Assembly (NCBI GenBank): GCA_903930095.1
Contig: CAIYXE010000734.1
Location: 1 to 8,397, forward strand
DNA: 8,397 nt
Direction of reading: 5' to 3'
Source of the DNA: an uncultured Hyphomicrobiales bacterium
Lineage (GTDB): Bacteria > Pseudomonadota > Alphaproteobacteria > Rhizobiales > Aestuariivirgaceae
Numbering within the stretch: position 1 is the first letter of the stretch; the number at the start of each line of letters is the position of its first letter. The translations under genes and the position numbers were made by a program. The notes under the pieces are model-generated. The model saw only the letters and a list, made by a program, of their open reading frames with translations, was not told where the DNA came from and ran no database searches. Positions 8,179 to 8,397 of this stretch are shown here, one piece after another.

Positions 8179-8207
8179 GAGATAGGGGAAAGCGCGAAAA
8201 GAGTCAA
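8179..8207 (-). promoter_or_regulatory. Sigma-70-type promoter of rplU-rpmA
   Basis: Read leftward: TTGACT (8202-8207), a 17-bp spacer, then TATCTC (8179-8184), close to the alphaproteobacterial housekeeping pattern. The predicted start is near 8172. The -35 continues into a C, so TTGACTC contains a GANTC sequence (8201-8205), the target of the alphaproteobacterial CcrM methylase. Confidence 0.75.
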
Positions 8208-8261
8208 GGAAACGGCACGCTGCGATGGCCTTTCCGAAACAGCCGGGAATGAAACCCCGGT

Positions 8262-8290
8262 TTGACTATTCGTCCCTCACCACCTACTTT
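8262..8290 (+). promoter_or_regulatory. Promoter of the rightward DUF1902-like gene
   Basis: TTGACT (8262-8267), a 17-bp spacer and TACTTT (8285-8290) give a good housekeeping promoter with a predicted start near 8297, leaving a leader of only about 18 nt. It diverges from the rplU promoter, with 54 bp between the two -35 boxes, so the two could affect each other. Confidence 0.6.
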
Positions 8291-8314
8291 CCAGGACGTT
8301 CAAAAGGAACACGC

Positions 8315-8397
8315 ATGGCTCTGCTCCTCGTCAAAGCCGCCTTCGACCGGGAAGCCGCCGTCTGGTATGTCTCAGACACGGACGTCCCAGGTCTCGC
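8315..8397 (+). CDS. DUF1902/HicB-like N-terminus, possible antitoxin (partial)
   Basis: The window ends after 27 residues: MALLLVKAAFDREAAVWYVS followed by DTDVPGL. The pattern of a hydrophobic strand, D-x-E-A-x-V-W, then S-D-x-D-x-P-G-L is the opening of DUF1902 proteins. These are HicB-like beta-sheet proteins, often paired with a small HicA-type mRNA-cleaving toxin. AAGGA lies 6 nt before the ATG, and a good promoter lies just upstream. The length, a DNA-binding tail and any toxin partner are beyond the window, so the antitoxin role is an inference from family resemblance. Confidence 0.65.
   Translation, partial: MALLLVKAAFDREAAVWYVSDTDVPGL

Noticed and set aside
8243..8260. CCGGG/CCCGG hairpin between the divergent promoters
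   Set aside because: A 5-bp stem in GC-rich DNA is expected by chance.

Overview
The window reads as a chromosomal segment of a GC-rich alphaproteobacterium, most likely Hyphomicrobiales (Rhizobiales). The basis is gene order: on the minus strand rplU, rpmA, a GNAT acetyltransferase, obgE, proB, proA, nadD, rsfS, rlmH and then the start of a secreted protein, an order I know from that group. The RlmH, ObgE and ProA sequences also have an alphaproteobacterial look. The genus cannot be told from this sequence. Most of the window is core housekeeping DNA. I see no tRNA, rRNA, CRISPR array, insertion sequence or phage gene.

Right end (7308-8397): two divergent promoters share a short intergenic region. 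One fires leftward through a leader of about 145 nt into rplU (L21) and rpmA (L27), ending at a very strong 16-bp hairpin terminator (7326-7361). The other fires rightward into a gene cut off by the window edge, whose first 27 residues look like the DUF1902/HicB-like antitoxin family. Just past the L27 terminator, a RimJ/RimL-type acetyltransferase gene reads leftward and meets a rightward gene head-on over a shared bidirectional terminator.

Middle (5916-6763): a secreted SLT-type lytic transglycosylase lies on the plus strand between the acetyltransferase and obgE, breaking the usual collinearity. The obgE operon must therefore start inside the divergent region 5916-6136. That region holds a perfect 10-bp inverted repeat with a 10-bp spacer (operator-like) and a 16-bp perfect palindrome.

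obgE-proB-proA-nadD (1857-5915) is one tightly packed operon: each of the three junctions is a 4-nt stop/start overlap (GTGA, ATGA, ATGA), which suggests translational coupling. ObgE is a ribosome-assembly GTPase, ProB and ProA carry out the first two steps of proline synthesis, and NadD makes the NAD precursor.

Left part: rsfS and rlmH act on the ribosome (silencing under starvation, and 23S pseudouridine methylation). They are separated from nadD by about 490 bp that carries coding-like plus-strand fragments in shifting frames, possibly a decayed gene of unknown family. rsfS has an unusual lysine/alanine-rich N-terminal extension that stays open well upstream of its first usual start codon. 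It may begin at CTG, or a one-base frameshift may separate it from an ATG upstream. At the very left edge is the signal peptide of a secreted protein, an EnvC/M23 family candidate by gene order only.

I did not find a clear new multi-gene system. The points most worth a second look are the rsfS extension and its start, the plus-strand fragments, the operator-like dyad before the transglycosylase and obgE, and the truncated antitoxin-like gene at the right edge.
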